Source of the DNA: Myxococcales bacterium
GTDB taxonomy: Bacteria > Myxococcota_A > Polyangia > Fen-1088
Assembly (NCBI GenBank): GCA_003142855.1
Contig: PLNW01000122.1
Location: 23,598-87,597, forward strand
Length of the DNA: 64,000 nt
Direction: 5' to 3'
How positions within the stretch are numbered: the first letter of the stretch is position 1; every line of letters starts with the position of its first letter. The position numbers and the translations under genes are program-made. Positions 28,124 to 37,855 of the stretch are shown piece after piece. A model generated the notes under the pieces. That model was not told the DNA's origin. It was given only the letters and a program-made list of their open reading frames with translations, and made no database searches.

Positions 28124-29035
28124 CTATTCTTTGGTTCGTTCCGCCAGCGTCCCCGCCAGCTTCTTCGCCGCTTGCAGGACCAGCACCGCGATATCCGAGA
28201 CTCGCTGTTCAGCGAAGGTGGCCGCCGAGGCCGACACACCAATGACAGCCGCCAGCACACCGCCGCTGGCCCAGACTGGCGCGGCCAGGGAGCGCATGCC
28301 CTCTTCATACTCCTCATCGTCCATGGCGTAGCCCTGCTTCACGATCCGGCCACACTCGGTTGCAAGCGCCTCGGCCGTGATCAGGGTCCGCCGGGTTCGC
28401 GCCTGCAGGGGCGCGCTCCCCAGCACCCTCTCCAGACACGCCCGCGGCCCGAAGGCAAGGAACACCTTGCCAAAGGCAGAGCAATGCAAATCCATCGGCG
28501 CGCGCATCCCGCTGCCCGCACACGGGGCATGAGGGCTGTCGCAGGTTTCCATCATTACGACCTTGTCCCCGGCCAGCAGCGCGAGATAGGCAGCTTCTCC
28601 TGTGACCTGCGAGAGCTCCTTCAGCGCAGGCATCGCGGCAGCGCGTACCGCCGTATCTGCCATGGAACGCAGCCCCGTGCGCAGCTCTGGGCTGGCAACA
28701 AAATCGAATCCATGGCGCTGCAGGAGTCTCTCGGCCGCAAGCGTGTGCAGGATTCGCAGCACGGTGGTGCGCGGCATCTTGAGACGGCGTGCGACCGCAG
28801 AGGACGACAGATACTCGTCAGATGCCGCAAACAGGCGCAAGACATGACAGGCCCGAGCCAGGTTGGGAATTCGATATTCCCTAGTCACTACGCCCGGCAC
28901 AGCTCGCTCGGATGAGCTCGGGCGGTCGGCGCGCCGCAAGGAGCGACTGGTCGGGCTTGCCAGTGCTGCGACGCTGGGGACTCCTGGGTCCTCCGGTATC
29001 ATCCATGCCGGAGCTGCCTTCAGGTTTGTCTCCAT
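28124..29035 (-). CDS. IclR-family transcriptional regulator
   Basis: 303 residues from the ATG at 29035, preceded at 7 bases by GGAGGT; the track's GTG three codons upstream overlaps that site. After a ~60-residue N-terminal extension comes the winged helix (VLRLFAASDEYLSSSAVARRLKMPRTTVLRIL) and then the IclR effector domain (SMADTAVRAAAMPALKELSQ, CSAFGKVFLAF, GYAMDDEEYEEGMRSLAAPV). It binds DNA and responds to a small molecule, here unknown. No catabolic operon adjoins it, so its targets lie elsewhere. Confidence 0.92.
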   Translation of the reverse strand: METNLKAAPAWMIPEDPGVPSVAALASPTSRSLRRADRPSSSERAVPGVVTREYRIPNLARACHVLRLFAASDEYLSSSAVARRLKMPRTTVLRILHTLAAERLLQRHGFDFVASPELRTGLRSMADTAVRAAAMPALKELSQVTGEAAYLALLAGDKVVMMETCDSPHAPCAGSGMRAPMDLHCSAFGKVFLAFGPRACLERVLGSAPLQARTRRTLITAEALATECGRIVKQGYAMDDEEYEEGMRSLAAPVWASGGVLAAVIGVSASAATFAEQRVSDIAVLVLQAAKKLAGTLAERTKE

Positions 29036-29249
29036 GTTTCTCACCTCCGCGCCTAGGCGCCGTAGGAAAAGGGGCAGAATTCAGACGAGGCTACGCGACC
29101 AAAGCCAGCCCCTGTTTTCATCTGCCGCGGTTGATTTATCACTTGGCGGGTTAGGGGCTCTCGGCTCAAGAAATCCGTGTACCTATGTGACAGCCACGGC
29201 TGCCGACTTGCGCTTTTTTTGACGCGATTGGCTGTGGCGTTCGGCAGCT

Positions 29250-30341
29250 CTACGCCTTGGCCCGTGCGATCTCCGCGGCCAGCGCTGATGGATTCTCGGG
29301 TACGACCAGGGTGAGGCGCTCGTGGCCGGCCAACTCGGGCAGCCCGCCCAGCGCCGACGCGATCACAGGCAAGCCAGCGGCCAGCGCCTCACGTACCACG
29401 ACCGGCGCACCCTCGCTGCGGCCGTTGGACAATGAGCGGCTGGGATGAACGAAGAGGTCAGCGGCGGCCATCCACTCTGCCAGCGTTGCGGCACTGACCA
29501 GGCCAGGCCAGCGAAGGTCTACCGCGCAGGCCGTGGCCAACCGCCGCAGCCTGGGCTCCTCAGGGCCGGTGCCAGCGATCACCAAGGTTGGCCGCTCTCT
29601 CGCAGGCAGATGCCCCATCGCATGCACCAGCACATCGTAGCCCTTGATGGGAACCATCCGTCCCGCTGCGAGCACAGTGAACCCCTGCAGTCCCAGACGA
29701 CTACGCAGGCTGTGGCGCTCGGCAACAGGTCGCGGCCGAAACAGCGAGGAATCGTAGGGGGCCGGCTGCACAAAGGTGCGTGCCCCAAGGGACTCTGGCG
29801 TGTCGCCGCACAGACGTGCGAAGCGGTCGCGCAGGTCCGCACTGGCGAACACCAGCTCAGCCCCGCTGCGACAGAGAAGGCGGGCCAGGCTCGCGCCGCC
29901 AGGCACGCGTGCGAGCAAGAACACGTCGCCACCATGGGCGTGCGCACGATGGCGGAGATGGGGTGCCACCGCGCAGGCCACCAGGGCCGAAGGGACCAGC
30001 CAGTGGCTTTCCACCGCGCTCCACCCGGCTGCGCGTCGTGCGGCCAGCGCCGTCATGCCCGCGCTGAAATGCACAGCTTCCAGCCAGGCGCGCGCGCGCT
30101 GTCCAGGGGCGCCACTCTCCAGAGCTTCGGGTGCACCGTCGGCGTAGAAGATCTCCGCCGCGCCCGCCGTGGGAACCCGAAACACGCGGACCGTGCCCTG
30201 GCTGGTCTCGCTCTCCGCGCCGGCTGCGATGACCTCCAGCGCCTGTCCCGCGGCCGCGAGCGCACGCACGCGCGTGCGAACAAAAGAGCCCGCATAGTCA
30301 TCAGGACTGCGGGGGTAGGAAGTGCAGAGGACGCCAATCAC
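29250..30341 (-). CDS. Glycosyltransferase, GT4-like (GT-B fold)
   Basis: 363 residues from a GTG at 30341 that overlaps the preceding stop (GTGA); the upstream part of the track ORF is the shadow of the GT2 gene. N-terminus VIGVLCTSYPRSPDDYAGSFV is typical of GT4 acceptor domains. The C-terminal donor domain has GRMVPIKGYDVLVHAM, the E-x7-E region (EGAPVVVREALAAGLPVIAS) and a nucleotide-sugar pocket. Probably cytoplasmic, making a surface glycan or glycolipid together with the GT2 enzyme. Sugar unknown. Confidence 0.88.
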   Translation of the reverse strand: MIGVLCTSYPRSPDDYAGSFVRTRVRALAAAGQALEVIAAGAESETSQGTVRVFRVPTAGAAEIFYADGAPEALESGAPGQRARAWLEAVHFSAGMTALAARRAAGWSAVESHWLVPSALVACAVAPHLRHRAHAHGGDVFLLARVPGGASLARLLCRSGAELVFASADLRDRFARLCGDTPESLGARTFVQPAPYDSSLFRPRPVAERHSLRSRLGLQGFTVLAAGRMVPIKGYDVLVHAMGHLPARERPTLVIAGTGPEEPRLRRLATACAVDLRWPGLVSAATLAEWMAAADLFVHPSRSLSNGRSEGAPVVVREALAAGLPVIASALGGLPELAGHERLTLVVPENPSALAAEIARAKA

Positions 30342-31108
30342 GTGGGAGGCAGCTCGGCCAAGGTCTGAGACCGCCAAACCCGCCGCGCGAGGCTGCGGCG
30401 CAGCCGCGCGCAGAAGGCACGCATGAGCAGCAGGCCAAGCGGCACCAGCACGCGCGAAATACGGATGCCCGAACGCCAGGCCGGCCCATAGACCGGCCGC
30501 ACAGGCACGTCGACAGCGCGGGCACCCGCCGCAGCCAGGCGAACCAGCAGATCGTTGGGATACCCGTAGCGGGGGAACACCGGGCCGGCGGCAATGGCGT
30601 CCAGCGCCCGTCGGTTGGCCGCCGTGTAGCCGCATTGCGAGTCGAAAAGGTGAGTGTAGCCCGAGGCCAGCCGGGTCAGGTGCGAAAGCACGAAGTTGCC
30701 CACCAGCCGATGCAGCGGCATCACCCGGCACACACCCGGCCAAGCAAATCGGTTGCCCTTGGCATAGTCGGCGCGGCCGGAAACCACCGCACCCACCAGC
30801 GCGGCCAGGTCCGCAGGATCCATCTGCGAGTCCCCTGCCATCACCGCCGTGACGTCCGCGCCCAGGGCACGCGCCCGCGCATAGCCCGTGGCAATGGCCG
30901 CACCCACGCCGCGATTCCGCTGGTGGCTGAGCACTTCCAGGCCGCGTCTCCGGCTGCGCCGGGCGATGCGCGGGGTACCGTCCGTGCTGCTGTCATCGAC
31001 CACGATCACGTGATCCACGAACCCCGGAACAGAGCGCACCGTGCGCGTGATCTTCTGTGCCTCGTTGAAGGCGGGCACCACGACGACAATGCGACGGCCG
31101 GAAAACAT
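30338..31108 (-). CDS. GT2-family glycosyltransferase (polyprenyl-phosphate type)
   Basis: 256 residues. Classic GT-A start (IVVVVPAFNEAQKI), VIVVDDSSTDGT and the metal-binding region AVMAGDSQMDPADLAALV resemble dolichol/undecaprenyl-phosphate sugar synthases. A short hydrophobic segment near the C-terminus (VLVPLGLLLMRAF) may sit at the membrane. It is coupled by GTGA to the GT4 gene, suggesting one glycan pathway. Confidence 0.87.
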   Translation of the reverse strand: MFSGRRIVVVVPAFNEAQKITRTVRSVPGFVDHVIVVDDSSTDGTPRIARRSRRRGLEVLSHQRNRGVGAAIATGYARARALGADVTAVMAGDSQMDPADLAALVGAVVSGRADYAKGNRFAWPGVCRVMPLHRLVGNFVLSHLTRLASGYTHLFDSQCGYTAANRRALDAIAAGPVFPRYGYPNDLLVRLAAAGARAVDVPVRPVYGPAWRSGIRISRVLVPLGLLLMRAFCARLRRSLARRVWRSQTLAELPPT

Positions 31109-31141
31109 GGCAGAGGAGAGCGCGATCGGGAGTGGAGGGAA

Positions 31142-32851
31142 TCAGAAGGGGTTCTGGGCTCGCCCCAAGTTGCGGCCCATGCGCTGCTTGTCGGATAGGC
31201 CGTTTTCCTTGCGGATCTTGCGATGACTGGAGCGAACCGGTGAGCCACCCTTGCCTGCCTTGGCAGGGGTGGAAGGAGCGACTTCGGCGACTGGCTGACC
31301 GGGGACCGGATCGAGAACCACCAAACCTGACCAGTCAGGTCGCACTTCGTGGGTCAGCTCGCGATATCCTGGCAAGCGAAACACCAGAAATGTCGACTTG
31401 TCCTCGCGATACTCGAACTTCTTGCGAAACGGTGTCTTGCCAAGGGCTTCATTCTCGCCCGCAACGAAGACCTCGGCCCCCGACGGATTCGACTGAATCG
31501 CCAGATCGAGAATCTCGGGGTTGGGCGCCGCCGGGGTGGCGGTCGAAATGACCGCAGGCGCCGGCGCGGACGGCCGCCACAGCAAGCCACGCGACCCGGC
31601 CCAGAACGCTCCCCCCACCGACAAGGCTACGCCCATCACCGCCCACGTGGTCTTGCGCGCTAGCAGGGGCTTGCGCCGAAGGTCGATGTCGGGAATGGGC
31701 GGTGGCACCACCGGCGTCAAGCCTCCCATGCGAGGCAGCGAGCCAGTCGGAGCCGGTGGCACCGGCGGCACGGTGGCCGAGTTCAAGCGAGCCCGGCTGG
31801 AATGCGATCCCGCTGCACTCAGTCGCATTGCGCTCGTGTTGGGACGCGAGGGACTCACCGAACCGGTGCTGGACTGGCTGCGCTGGCTGCCTGACAAACG
31901 CGCCTCCACGCCGGTGTCTGTGGGAAACAGGCTGCCCATGAGCTGGGCCAATTGCGTAGGCTGGAAACGGGCCGCGTGAACGATGTCGTCAAGGGCGTCG
32001 GCCATTTCCGAGGCAGACTGAAAGCGTTCGAGGGGATTCTTGGCCAGCGCCCGCAGCACGATGTTGTCCATCTCCGGCGGACACAGCGGGTTGTGCAGCG
32101 ACGGCGGCGGCACGTCGCACTGGCGAACCTTCTCGATGGTCTGAAGATCGTTCTCGCCCTTGAACAGCCGGCGACCGGTCAGAATCTCGTGCAGCACGAT
32201 GCCCGTGGCGAAGATGTCGATGCGACGATCGATCTCATTGCTCACGGTTTGCTCGGGCGCCATGTAGGCGAACTTGCCCTTGAGGGTCCCGGTCTTGGTG
32301 CTTTCGTCCTTGTCCCCGCCCAGCGCCTTGGCTATGCCGAAGTCCAGGATCTTCACTGCCCCATCGCTCGAGAGCATGACGTTGGAGGGGGAGATATCCC
32401 GGTGGATCATTCCCAACCGGGTTCCGTCGTCGGCGGTGAAGTCGTGGGCATAGGCCAAGGCCCGACACATCTCACGGCCGATATAGGCCACCAACTCGGG
32501 ACGCGGCGGACCCACGCGCGCCCACAGGGTGCGCATGGTCTCGGCCAGATCGCGGCCACGCACGTACTCCATGGACATGAAGTACTCGTTGTCCACCGAC
32601 CCCAGTTCGAACACCTGGACGATGTTGGGGTGATTCAGTCGCGCGGCCAGCTTGGCCTCGTCGATGAACATCTTGGTGAAGACAGGGTCATCCGACAGGT
32701 GGGGCAGGATGCGCTTGACGACAAAGATGCGCTCGAAGCCTGCCGGCCCCTGCACGCGCGCCTTGAACACATCGGCCATACCGCCGCGCCCGATGCGCTC
32801 AAACAGCGTGTACTTGCCGAATGAAATCGGCTGAGGAAGAACTGCCCCCAC
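31142..32851 (-). CDS. Eukaryote-like Ser/Thr protein kinase with PEGA-like tail
   Basis: 569 residues, GTG start. Kinase domain ~11-280: GRGGMADVFKA, VVKRIL, MIHRDISPSN, ILDFGIAKA, GKFAYMAPEQ. A Ser/Thr/Pro-rich linker follows, then a membrane helix (TTWAVMGVALSVGGAFWAG, ~395-415) and an extracytoplasmic PEGA-like module (AIQSNPSGAEVFVAGE) with a basic tail. HRDISPSN instead of HRDLKPxN is a recurrent variant in myxobacterial kinases. A TACAAT box sits about 13 bases before the start, hinting at a very short leader. Confidence 0.92.
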   Translation of the reverse strand: MGAVLPQPISFGKYTLFERIGRGGMADVFKARVQGPAGFERIFVVKRILPHLSDDPVFTKMFIDEAKLAARLNHPNIVQVFELGSVDNEYFMSMEYVRGRDLAETMRTLWARVGPPRPELVAYIGREMCRALAYAHDFTADDGTRLGMIHRDISPSNVMLSSDGAVKILDFGIAKALGGDKDESTKTGTLKGKFAYMAPEQTVSNEIDRRIDIFATGIVLHEILTGRRLFKGENDLQTIEKVRQCDVPPPSLHNPLCPPEMDNIVLRALAKNPLERFQSASEMADALDDIVHAARFQPTQLAQLMGSLFPTDTGVEARLSGSQRSQSSTGSVSPSRPNTSAMRLSAAGSHSSRARLNSATVPPVPPAPTGSLPRMGGLTPVVPPPIPDIDLRRKPLLARKTTWAVMGVALSVGGAFWAGSRGLLWRPSAPAPAVISTATPAAPNPEILDLAIQSNPSGAEVFVAGENEALGKTPFRKKFEYREDKSTFLVFRLPGYRELTHEVRPDWSGLVVLDPVPGQPVAEVAPSTPAKAGKGGSPVRSSHRKIRKENGLSDKQRMGRNLGRAQNPF

Positions 32852-32966
32852 GTTGGTTAATACGATTGTACCCCAGAATGTGTTGCGTCCGCCCTTTTGC
32901 CCACTTTAGCGCCCAGATTCCACCCCCTTTCTAACGTTGGCAGACTAGAAGGGATCTGCCGAAAAA

Positions 32967-33794
32967 ATGCAAGAGCCACTATTTCCCAACCGGGGGGACC
33001 ACCCCAGCGCAGCCGAGGATGGGGCTGGGCATTCCGAGCAGCCCTTCGTGGTAGCCGTGGGCGGATTGGACCCAACCGGAGGTGCAGGTCTGGTGCGAGA
33101 TCTCCTCACAGCCGGGGCGCTGGGTGCCCGGGCGATGCTCGTCGGTACGGCTTGGACACGGCAGGACGAAAACGGCGTCAAGGAAGTCGAGCCGCGTTCC
33201 CCGGACATGGTACGAGCCAGCCTCGACGAGGCGCTGGTGTCTTGCCCGCTCCGCCGGACCGCGGTGAAAGTCGGCATGGTAGCGGGCGCCAGCATTGCAA
33301 CCGCCATCGTTGCTGGACTGGAGGCTTGGCCAGGACCAGTTGTCTTTGACCCCGTCCTGGGCGCCTCGGCCGGTGGCTCTCTTTTCGAGGGTACGCCTGC
33401 CGATCTTCTGCCACTTCTGCGCCGGGCAACTCTCGTGACTCCCAACCTGGCCGAGGCCGCCTGGCTCAGCGGCCTGGCGGTGGAAACTCTTGACCATGCA
33501 CGCCAAGCCGCACGGGAGATCTTCGCGCGGGGCTCGCTGGCCGTTCTGGTCAAGGGAGGGCACTTGAGCGGTCCCGCCACCGATGTGCTTCGTTCAGCGG
33601 CAGGTGAACGGCTGTTCCAGGGGACGCGCCTGCCAGGCAGGAGCCCACGCGGGACCGGCTGTGCACTCGCCACAGCCATCGCGGTCGGGCTGGCTCGCGG
33701 TCAGCAGCTTGAACAGGCTGTGGAGGAAGCCAAGGTTTGGCTGGCCGGACGGATTCAGGCCGCGGTGACGATCGGCGGCGCGCGCTACCTGTGA
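32967..33794 (+). CDS. thiD: ThiD-type hydroxymethylpyrimidine (phosphate) kinase
   Basis: 275 residues. Ribokinase-fold motifs of ThiD are plain: VAVGGLDPTGGAGLVRDL, VKVGMVAG, VFDPVLGASAGG, TPNLAEAAWL, VLVKGGHL and the catalytic GTGCALATAIAVGLA. It phosphorylates HMP/HMP-P in thiamine synthesis. About 25 extra residues precede the fold. No TPP riboswitch is visible; instead a small hairpin (GGCAGA..TCTGCC, 32939-32960) ends six bases before the ATG. No other thi gene is near. Confidence 0.9.
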   Translation: MQEPLFPNRGDHPSAAEDGAGHSEQPFVVAVGGLDPTGGAGLVRDLLTAGALGARAMLVGTAWTRQDENGVKEVEPRSPDMVRASLDEALVSCPLRRTAVKVGMVAGASIATAIVAGLEAWPGPVVFDPVLGASAGGSLFEGTPADLLPLLRRATLVTPNLAEAAWLSGLAVETLDHARQAAREIFARGSLAVLVKGGHLSGPATDVLRSAAGERLFQGTRLPGRSPRGTGCALATAIAVGLARGQQLEQAVEEAKVWLAGRIQAAVTIGGARYL

Positions 33795-33848
33795 AGGATT
33801 CGGTGACGGGGGCCGGGGCGGGGACGGAGACAGAGGCGGGGACTAGCG

Positions 33849-35075
33849 CTAGCGAGCGGAGCTGCGACCCTGCTCGACGATGGCCTTGGTCTTGCGCGCG
33901 ATCATCAGCTCCTCGTTGGTGGGAATCACCCACGCGCAGATGCGCGAGCCGTCGCGCGTGATGACCTTCTCCTTGGCGGGCGAGCTGTTGCGTTCCGGAT
34001 CGATATCGACGCCGATGAATTGCAACGGTTTGAGCACACGCGCACGCATAGCAACGTCGTTCTCGCCGATGCCGCCGGTAAACACGATGGCGTCGCAGCC
34101 GGCCATGGCCGCCACGTACGAGCCGATGTACTTGATCAGGCGGTAGTCGAACATGTCGAGCGCGAGCTGCGCCCGCGCATCGCCCTCCTTGGCTTTGGCG
34201 ATTAGCTGACGCATGTCATTGCTGATGCCGGACACGCCCTTGACGCCACTCTTGCTGTTGAGCAGCGTGTTCATTTCCTGCGGAGAGAGCTTGTCCTTGT
34301 CCATGATGTAAAGGACCACCGCCGGGTCCATGTCGCCGGTGCGCGTGCCCATCAGCAGGCCCTCGAGCGGCGTCAGTCCCATCGACGTGTCGTAGGACTG
34401 GCCGTCCTTGACCGCGGTGATACTGGACCCGTTGCCCAGGTGGCAGGTGATGATTTTGAGTTTGGCGAAGTCCTTCTTCATCAGCTCGGCACAGCGGCGA
34501 GCTACGTATTCGTGAGAGGTGCCGTGGAAGCCGTACTTGCGCACGTGGTTGCGGTCGAGCTGGTCCTTGGGCAGGCCGTAGGTGTACACATGCGGCGGCA
34601 TGGTCTGGTGAAAGGCCGTGTCGAAGACAGCGACCTGGGGCAGACCAGGGAAGATCTTCTCGCAGGCCGCGATGCCAGCCAGGTTGGGTGGGTTGTGCAA
34701 GGGTGCAATGCCGATGCAAGCTTCGATGGCCCCACGCACTTCCGAGGTGACCAGGGCCGAGTTTGAGAACAACTCGCGCCCGTGCACGACCCGGTGGCCG
34801 CAAGCGTCCACTTCAATCTTGTCCTTGAAAAGACCGTGTTCGGCATCCAGCAGCATGTCTTTCATGGCTGCCACCGCCTGGGTGTGGTCTTTGGCCACCA
34901 CGTCGCCGACGATCTTGTCGGGCGAGCGCGTGTCGCGATAACTGAACTTGGATTTTTCGCGCCCGATTTCCTCGACCAGGCCCTCGGCCATCAGCGTGGC
35001 GGTATCGTCCGCCGGAAGATCGTACAGCTTGAACTTCAGCGACGAACTGCCGCAATTGATGACCAGTACCTTCAT
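33849..35075 (-). CDS. ackA: Acetate kinase
   Basis: 408 residues. Starts VLVINCGSSSLKFKLYD and shows the ASKHA-fold signatures HRVVHG, VFDTAFHQTMP, YGFHGTSHEYV, HLGNGSSITAV, MGLTPLEGLLMGTR and FTGGIGEND. It converts acetyl phosphate and ADP to acetate and ATP. pta lies 17 bases upstream, giving the acetyl-CoA overflow/substrate-level ATP route as a two-gene operon. Confidence 0.97.
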   Translation of the reverse strand: MKVLVINCGSSSLKFKLYDLPADDTATLMAEGLVEEIGREKSKFSYRDTRSPDKIVGDVVAKDHTQAVAAMKDMLLDAEHGLFKDKIEVDACGHRVVHGRELFSNSALVTSEVRGAIEACIGIAPLHNPPNLAGIAACEKIFPGLPQVAVFDTAFHQTMPPHVYTYGLPKDQLDRNHVRKYGFHGTSHEYVARRCAELMKKDFAKLKIITCHLGNGSSITAVKDGQSYDTSMGLTPLEGLLMGTRTGDMDPAVVLYIMDKDKLSPQEMNTLLNSKSGVKGVSGISNDMRQLIAKAKEGDARAQLALDMFDYRLIKYIGSYVAAMAGCDAIVFTGGIGENDVAMRARVLKPLQFIGVDIDPERNSSPAKEKVITRDGSRICAWVIPTNEELMIARKTKAIVEQGRSSAR

Positions 35076-35092
35076 GACTTCAACTCCAAGAA

Positions 35093-36103
35093 CTACTGCT
35101 TCTGCGCGAATTGCACACGCACGACATTGATGGCGATCACGTTGAGCACATCGGCAGCTTTGCAGCCGCGCGAGAGATCGGATGATGGCTTGGCCATGCC
35201 CTGCAAGATGGGACCCACGGCTTCCGCCTTGCCTAAGCGTTCGACCAGCTTGTAGCTGATGTTGCCCGCATCGAGGTCGGGGAAGATGAGCACGTTGGCC
35301 TTGCCCGCCACGGGCGAGGCTTTGGCCTTGCGTTCGCCGATGGCCGGAATGAGCGCGGCGTCGCCCTGCAGTTCACCGTCGACGATCAAGCCAGGCCGCT
35401 TCGCTTTCGCGGCGGCGGTGGCGGCGACTACCTTGTCGATGTCGGCATGCTTGGCGCTGCCTTTGGTCGAGAACGACAGCATGGCGACGCGTGGCGTGTC
35501 ACCGGTCAGGCTGGCGTAGCTGTCAGCGGTGGCTATGGCGATGTCGGCCAGTTGGTTCACGTCGGGAGCGGGCACCACCGCGCAGTCGGCGAAGAAGATG
35601 ATGCCGTCTTTGCCAAAAGACTTGTCGGGCACCACCATGGCAAAGAAGCTGGACAAGGTCTTGAGGCCCGGCTGCATGCCGATGATCTGGATGCCGGCGC
35701 GGCACACGTCGCCGGTGGTGTAGAGCGCGCCGCCCACGAAGCTGTCCACCAGGCCCTTGCGCACCATCATGGCGCCATACCACAGCGGGTCCTTCATTTG
35801 CGCGACGGCTTGATCTTGGGTGAGCCCCTTGGCCTTGCGCAGCTCGAAGTAGGTGTTGGCGTAGTCGTCGAAATTCGGCGGCTTGGTCATGTCCACGATG
35901 TTGATCTTGTCGAGCGACAGGGACGCCGACGCGGCCGTCGCCCTGATCTTGTCGGGCGCACCCAGCAGGGTGATCTCCGCGATGCCCTGCTTGGTGGCCA
36001 GCGCCGCAGCCTCGATGATGCGAACGTCTTCGCCCTCTTGCAGAACGACCTTGCGGGGACTGGTCTTGGCCTTGGCGTGAATCTGTTCGATGAAAGTGGG
36101 CAT
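35093..36103 (-). CDS. pta: Phosphate acetyltransferase (short form)
   Basis: 336 residues from the ATG at 36103, which has GGAG 9 bases upstream. Only the catalytic PTA domain is present (VVLQEGEDVRIIEAA, FFADCAVVPAPDVNQLADIAI, ALIPAIGERKAKASPVAGKANVLIFPDLDAGN); the N-terminal DRTGG/regulatory part of enteric Pta is absent. It interconverts acetyl-CoA and acetyl phosphate and precedes ackA. Confidence 0.95.
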   Translation of the reverse strand: MPTFIEQIHAKAKTSPRKVVLQEGEDVRIIEAAALATKQGIAEITLLGAPDKIRATAASASLSLDKINIVDMTKPPNFDDYANTYFELRKAKGLTQDQAVAQMKDPLWYGAMMVRKGLVDSFVGGALYTTGDVCRAGIQIIGMQPGLKTLSSFFAMVVPDKSFGKDGIIFFADCAVVPAPDVNQLADIAIATADSYASLTGDTPRVAMLSFSTKGSAKHADIDKVVAATAAAKAKRPGLIVDGELQGDAALIPAIGERKAKASPVAGKANVLIFPDLDAGNISYKLVERLGKAEAVGPILQGMAKPSSDLSRGCKAADVLNVIAINVVRVQFAQKQ

Positions 36104-36320
36104 GGTGACAATCTCCTCAGAAGGCTTCAGCCTGCACAGCTCACGCACCCTGACCTCGCGGGCCGGACAGCGCCGGGATGGGACGCGCGTTGCGGCCGGT
36201 TGAATCCGTCCAGAAATCGGGTGGCGGGGACGGCCAGCGCCGGCAAGCGATGGGGCGACACAACGCCGGCAGAGTAGACCCGCCCGAGGGCCCGATCAAC
36301 AGGCTTCGATGGGATTCTCG

Positions 36321-36776
36321 CTATCCCGGACGCTGCGCCACCAGCGCCTCTGCGTCCACCAGGTCTTTCTCGCGTTCTGTGGCCCGCTTCGCGGCGATCA
36401 GGTCGTTCCGCCCGATGATGGGCACGCTGACTTCATCCACCTTGGTCATCGTCCGCCGCAACCATGCGTCGGCGAAATTGAGGCCGCGCATCCCCTTGAC
36501 GAGATCAATGCGGTCGGGGGGAACGCCGATCCACACCACCTCGAGTGGGGACGCCGCGCTCAGATGTTCGACCGCCAGGGCGGGCGCACCGAAACTGGCC
36601 AGCGCCCGGTAGACGCATTCCAGGTTGTCGGGCCCGTCGTCAAACCAGATGTCCATGTGGCGGGTGGTGCGTGCTTGGCCGTAGAAATCCACAGCGTGGG
36701 CTCCCACGAGTAGATAACGCGCGTCAACATCGGCGAGCGCTCGCAGGAGCCTGACGAAGTCTTTGTTGAGTTCCAA
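36321..36776 (-). CDS. Nucleotidyltransferase-fold protein (DUF6036/AbiEii-like)
   Basis: 151 residues from a TTG at 36776 with AGGAGG five bases upstream, the strongest ribosome site near this gene, so chosen over the track's 36830. YLLVGAHAVDFYGQARTTRHMDIWF follows the Gly-x-His/Asp-x-Asp layout of minimal nucleotidyltransferases (here a single clear Asp, MDIWFDD). C-terminal half IIGRNDLIAAKRATEREKDLVDAEAL is typical of the DUF6036 group. Relatives act in toxin-antitoxin pairs, but no partner gene adjoins, so a free-standing role or a lost partner is possible. Confidence 0.72.
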   Translation of the reverse strand: MELNKDFVRLLRALADVDARYLLVGAHAVDFYGQARTTRHMDIWFDDGPDNLECVYRALASFGAPALAVEHLSAASPLEVVWIGVPPDRIDLVKGMRGLNFADAWLRRTMTKVDEVSVPIIGRNDLIAAKRATEREKDLVDAEALVAQRPG

Positions 36777-36923
36777 CTTGGCCTCCTCTGTTGTAGGGAT
36801 GGCATAGGATCGCACGAAAAGCGCCATCATAGCAGAGGGAGTGTGCGGTTTGGTGGTGCGAGCACGGGTGAGCGCCTGTCGCGAAAGCGTGACGCCAGCT
36901 GGGAATGCGTCTGGGGGCGGTGG

Positions 36924-37844
36924 CTAGTTCGCGCTCTCAAGCGCGCGGCGGACGGCGTGGGCCAGCTCTTCGGGCGTGAAGGGTTCGTGCAAGAGACGGG
37001 CCCCGCTCTCAAAAACCCGACGCTCAGCCAGCGATCCGTAGCCCTGACACGAAATGAAGAGCGATTTCAATCCGGGCCGGATGGTCTGCATCGAGCGCAC
37101 AAACTCGCGTCCGCGCACGCGCGGCGTGGCCAGGTCGGCGACCAGCAAGTGGATGGTGCCCTTGTGAACGCGAGCGAACCCTTCCGCATCGGCTGGACTC
37201 ATGGCCTCGAGCACAGCGTAGCCCAGCTGGCGCATGACCTTGCACGCCAGTCTGCTCACGTCACGATCGTCAAGCGCCACCAACACGGTTTCGTCGCGCG
37301 CGCCTGCTCGCTCGATCAGTTCGGGGCTCGGGATGTCATCGGACGAATTACCCTCGGCGTGGCTCTCTTGATCGGCGCTCTCGCCGAGGGGACCGCCCAG
37401 CTGCATGGCCGGCCGCTCGGCCGTCTGACTCAGCCGAGTCCCGCTCATGTCGTAGGCTTCCACAACCACCAGGGGCTGGTGGTTTGACCCTGACACAACT
37501 CGGGCCACCGCCTCGAAACTTCGCCAGCCGCCATCGGCTCGACGCAATCGCAGGTGGACTTGCGCGGGTTCTTCCGCCATTTCTGTCACGGCGCCGAGTA
37601 GGGACTGGACGGCTGCCGCGTCATCCGGGTGAAGCATCTCCCAGAAACTGGTCGCCAGGAGTTGACCGCGTCGATGGGCCAGCAGGTGCGTGACCGATGG
37701 ACTGATCTCGCGGATGCTGCCAGCGCCATCCAGCACCACCAGCAAGTCGGTCGAGCCATCATCCACGCTCTCGTGCACAGACGAGGATTCGGGTCGGGGC
37801 GGTTTTGTTTCTCGTACCATCGGTTCCTTGCTTCTCGCGATCAT
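36924..37844 (-). CDS. PAS domain joined to a degenerate receiver domain
   Basis: 306 residues. A PAS domain (~30-140: VVLDGAGSIREISPSVTHLL, FWEMLHPDDAAAVQ, RRADGGWRSFEAVARVV) is followed by a linker and a C-terminal receiver (VLVALDDRDVSRLACKVM, LLVADLATPRVRGREF). The acidic pair and acceptor Asp look present, but the conserved Lys before the last helix is replaced (LLHEPFTPEEL for L.KPF). There is no histidine kinase domain. It is last in a leftward trio with two other receivers and may pass PAS sensing to a partner. Confidence 0.82.
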   Translation of the reverse strand: MIARSKEPMVRETKPPRPESSSVHESVDDGSTDLLVVLDGAGSIREISPSVTHLLAHRRGQLLATSFWEMLHPDDAAAVQSLLGAVTEMAEEPAQVHLRLRRADGGWRSFEAVARVVSGSNHQPLVVVEAYDMSGTRLSQTAERPAMQLGGPLGESADQESHAEGNSSDDIPSPELIERAGARDETVLVALDDRDVSRLACKVMRQLGYAVLEAMSPADAEGFARVHKGTIHLLVADLATPRVRGREFVRSMQTIRPGLKSLFISCQGYGSLAERRVFESGARLLHEPFTPEELAHAVRRALESAN

Positions 37845-37855
37845 CGTCGGCCCAC

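Noticed and set aside
29165-29245. Hairpin GCTGCCGA..TCGGCAGC as terminator of the GT4 gene
   Set aside because: The loop is long and no U-tract follows on the minus strand; support too weak to list.
32852-32966. TPP riboswitch before thiD
   Set aside because: The CUGAGA thi-box is absent; only a small hairpin is seen.
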